Source: Chloroflexota bacterium | GTDB lineage: Bacteria > Chloroflexota > Dehalococcoidia > Dehalococcoidales > RBG-16-60-22 | Reading direction: 5' to 3' | NCBI GenBank assembly: GCA_016875955.1 | Contig: VGOH01000066.1 | Span: forward strand, 1-6,622 | DNA: 6,622 bases | Shown: in pieces, positions 5,312 through 6,622 of the stretch | Numbering within the stretch: the first letter of the stretch is position 1 | Layout: each line of letters begins with the position of its first letter | Position numbers and translations under genes: made by a program | The notes under the pieces: model-generated | Seen by the model: only the letters and a program-made list of their open reading frames with translations | Databases searched by the model: none | What the model was told of the DNA's origin: nothing

Positions 5312-5320
5312 TGTTATAAT
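5312..5320 (+). promoter_or_regulatory. Extended -10 promoter for the leucine-rich-repeat lipoprotein
   Basis: TGTTATAAT is an extended -10 (TGn plus perfect TATAAT). It lies 43 nt before the ATG, just past the end of repeat copy B. No good -35 is visible, which is common for extended -10 promoters. Confidence 0.55.
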
Positions 5321-5362
5321 AACAAGCAAAGTGTCATTAAAGTCGTTTTGCTGGAGGGTTAC

Positions 5363-6622
5363 ATGCTCAGGGTGAGATGGCAATATGTAATCTCGCTGAT
5401 ATGGCTGATGGTTTTTGTTTGGGGGTGTGTCAAGACGCCAGCCCCGGCGCCGGCGGTGGTGTCTGTTGTCAATAGTAACCTCGGGGCGGCGATACGGAAC
5501 GCTATTGGTAAGCCGCCTGATGCGCCATTATATGCCGAGGAGCTGGCCGGGCTGACCGAGCTCACCGTCAATTACGCCAACATATCTAACCTGGCCGGCA
5601 TTGAGAACTGCCCGCGCCTGAGCAAACTGGACCTTGCCGACAATCATCTGGCTGACCTTTCTCCTCTGGCCTCACTTACCGACCTGACTTCACTTAACCT
5701 GTCGGGCAATCAGATAGCTGATGTCTCACCGCTTAACACGCTGGTCAACTTAACCTCGCTGAATCTGGCATATAATGAGATTGACGATATATCCTCTTTG
5801 GCTTCGCTCAACAACCTGGCCTGGCTGGACCTGTCCCATAACCAGGTCAGCAATATATCGTCACTGGAGTTATTGACTAGCTTGACCTCTCTTTCGCTAT
5901 CTGTCAACCAGGTAAGCGATATTTCTCCTCTGGCACCATTAACGGCTCTCCGGGAGTTGGAGCTTGACGGTAATCAAATAAGTGATATCAACCCTCTGGC
6001 ATCGCTGGGCAGCCCGGAAGTCTTGAAAATTGGCAGCAACCGGATAGACGATGTTACCCCGCTGGCCTCACTGGGCAGCCTGAGAGTCCTTTACCTTTCC
6101 GGCAACCGCATAAGCAGACTCTCGCCGCTGGCCGGACTGGCCAACCTTTCTGAGCTGTACCTTGCCTCTAACCGGATACAGGACGTTTCCCCGCTGGCCC
6201 CTCTGGCCAACCTGAGCGTACTAGACCTGAACAGCAACGGGTTCCGTGATATCTCGGCGCTGGCTTCGCTCACCAGCCTGCGAACCCTTGACCTCTCCAT
6301 CAATGAGATAACCGGGATATCACCTCTGTCATCGCTGGATAGCCTGGAAGAGCTCAGACTAAGCAGCAACAAAATCAATGACATCGCTCCGCTGGCACCG
6401 CTTACCACTTTGGCTGTTCTCTATCTTTCTGCCAACGAGGTAGAGGACGTCTCGCCGCTTATCTCGCTTGCCGGTCTGGAGCGATTAAGCCTGAGTCAGA
6501 ATCAAATCAGCGATATTGCGCCATTGCTGGCAAACAGCGGTCTGGGTGATGGCGACCATCTGGATTTGAAAGGGAACAATCTGGACCTTTCCCAGGGTTC
6601 TGAAGATATGGCGGATATTCGT
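5363..6622 (+). CDS. Leucine-rich-repeat lipoprotein, internalin/SDS22-like repeats, C-terminus cut by the window edge
   Basis: 420 codons are read in frame from ATG at 5363, with GGAGGG 4 nt upstream, to the window end without a stop. The N-terminus is a lipoprotein signal: MLRVRW, a hydrophobic core, then lipobox VWGC with Cys22 as the likely lipidated residue, followed by a proline/alanine linker (KTPAPAPA). A short cap (about 37-63, AIRNAIGKPPDAPLYAEELA) leads into fifteen leucine-rich repeats from residues 64 to 393. All are exactly 22 residues, with the pattern LxxLxLxxNxIxDIxPL. A divergent cap-like segment with HLDLKGNNLDL follows. Such solenoids bind proteins or glycans, so the mature protein is likely an adhesion or recognition factor on the cell exterior. 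Ligand and downstream domains are unknown. Confidence 0.92.
   Translation, partial: MLRVRWQYVISLIWLMVFVWGCVKTPAPAPAVVSVVNSNLGAAIRNAIGKPPDAPLYAEELAGLTELTVNYANISNLAGIENCPRLSKLDLADNHLADLSPLASLTDLTSLNLSGNQIADVSPLNTLVNLTSLNLAYNEIDDISSLASLNNLAWLDLSHNQVSNISSLELLTSLTSLSLSVNQVSDISPLAPLTALRELELDGNQISDINPLASLGSPEVLKIGSNRIDDVTPLASLGSLRVLYLSGNRISRLSPLAGLANLSELYLASNRIQDVSPLAPLANLSVLDLNSNGFRDISALASLTSLRTLDLSINEITGISPLSSLDSLEELRLSSNKINDIAPLAPLTTLAVLYLSANEVEDVSPLISLAGLERLSLSQNQISDIAPLLANSGLGDGDHLDLKGNNLDLSQGSEDMADIR

Noticed and set aside
5124..5312. Minus-strand open frame of 62 codons
   Set aside because: Lies inside repeat copy B and reads through its palindromes; no conserved coding signal.
5710..6408. 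Minus-strand open frames opposite the leucine-rich-repeat gene
   Set aside because: Their periodic Ser/Arg/Leu composition is the complement of the 66-bp repeat unit; not independent genes.
5428..6542. CRISPR-like 66-bp periodicity
   Set aside because: The period comes from 22-residue protein repeats whose codons differ; there are no identical direct repeats with unique spacers.

Overview
The window reads as a piece of a bacterial chromosome of moderate-to-high GC content. The gene style, the Trp-specific T-box in front of trpEGD, the GC-rich palindromic intergenic repeats and the 22-residue leucine-rich-repeat lipoprotein together suggest an uncultured member of the Chloroflexota, probably Dehalococcoidia. 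That placement is inference from general resemblance, not from a marker gene.

Left half (1-3353, minus strand): the start of a tryptophan operon. It is read right to left as promoter, T-box leader, trpE, trpG, trpD. The T-box is textbook quality: a UGG (Trp) specifier in the Stem I loop, a UGGCACC antiterminator bulge whose UGGC matches the GCCA end expected of tRNA-Trp, and a 9-bp GC-rich terminator followed by U6. TrpE keeps the LLES feedback motif, so the pathway appears to be controlled both by charging of tRNA-Trp and by allosteric inhibition. trpE and trpG overlap by 17 nt. trpD runs off the left edge, and further trp genes probably lie beyond it.

Middle (3354-5062): three small or medium genes. 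One is an 86-residue, charged, helical, FG-rich protein (minus). Divergent from it is a 77-residue two-helix membrane protein (plus) with a near-consensus promoter and Shine-Dalgarno. The third is a 204-residue protein of unknown function (minus) with four cysteines, including a C-terminal CxC, followed by an intrinsic terminator.

Right end (5363-6622, plus strand): the first 420 residues of a lipoprotein made of fifteen consecutive 22-residue leucine-rich repeats, open at the window edge.

A GC-rich palindromic repeat family links these regions. Two full copies (about 200 bp) lie at 3381-3580 and 5077-5279. A shortened, inverted copy lies at 930-1010 inside the trp operon, where it appears to supply the trpG stop codon and the trpD ribosome binding site. 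This is the most unusual feature of the window. No CRISPR array, tRNA, rRNA, transposase or obvious defence system was seen.
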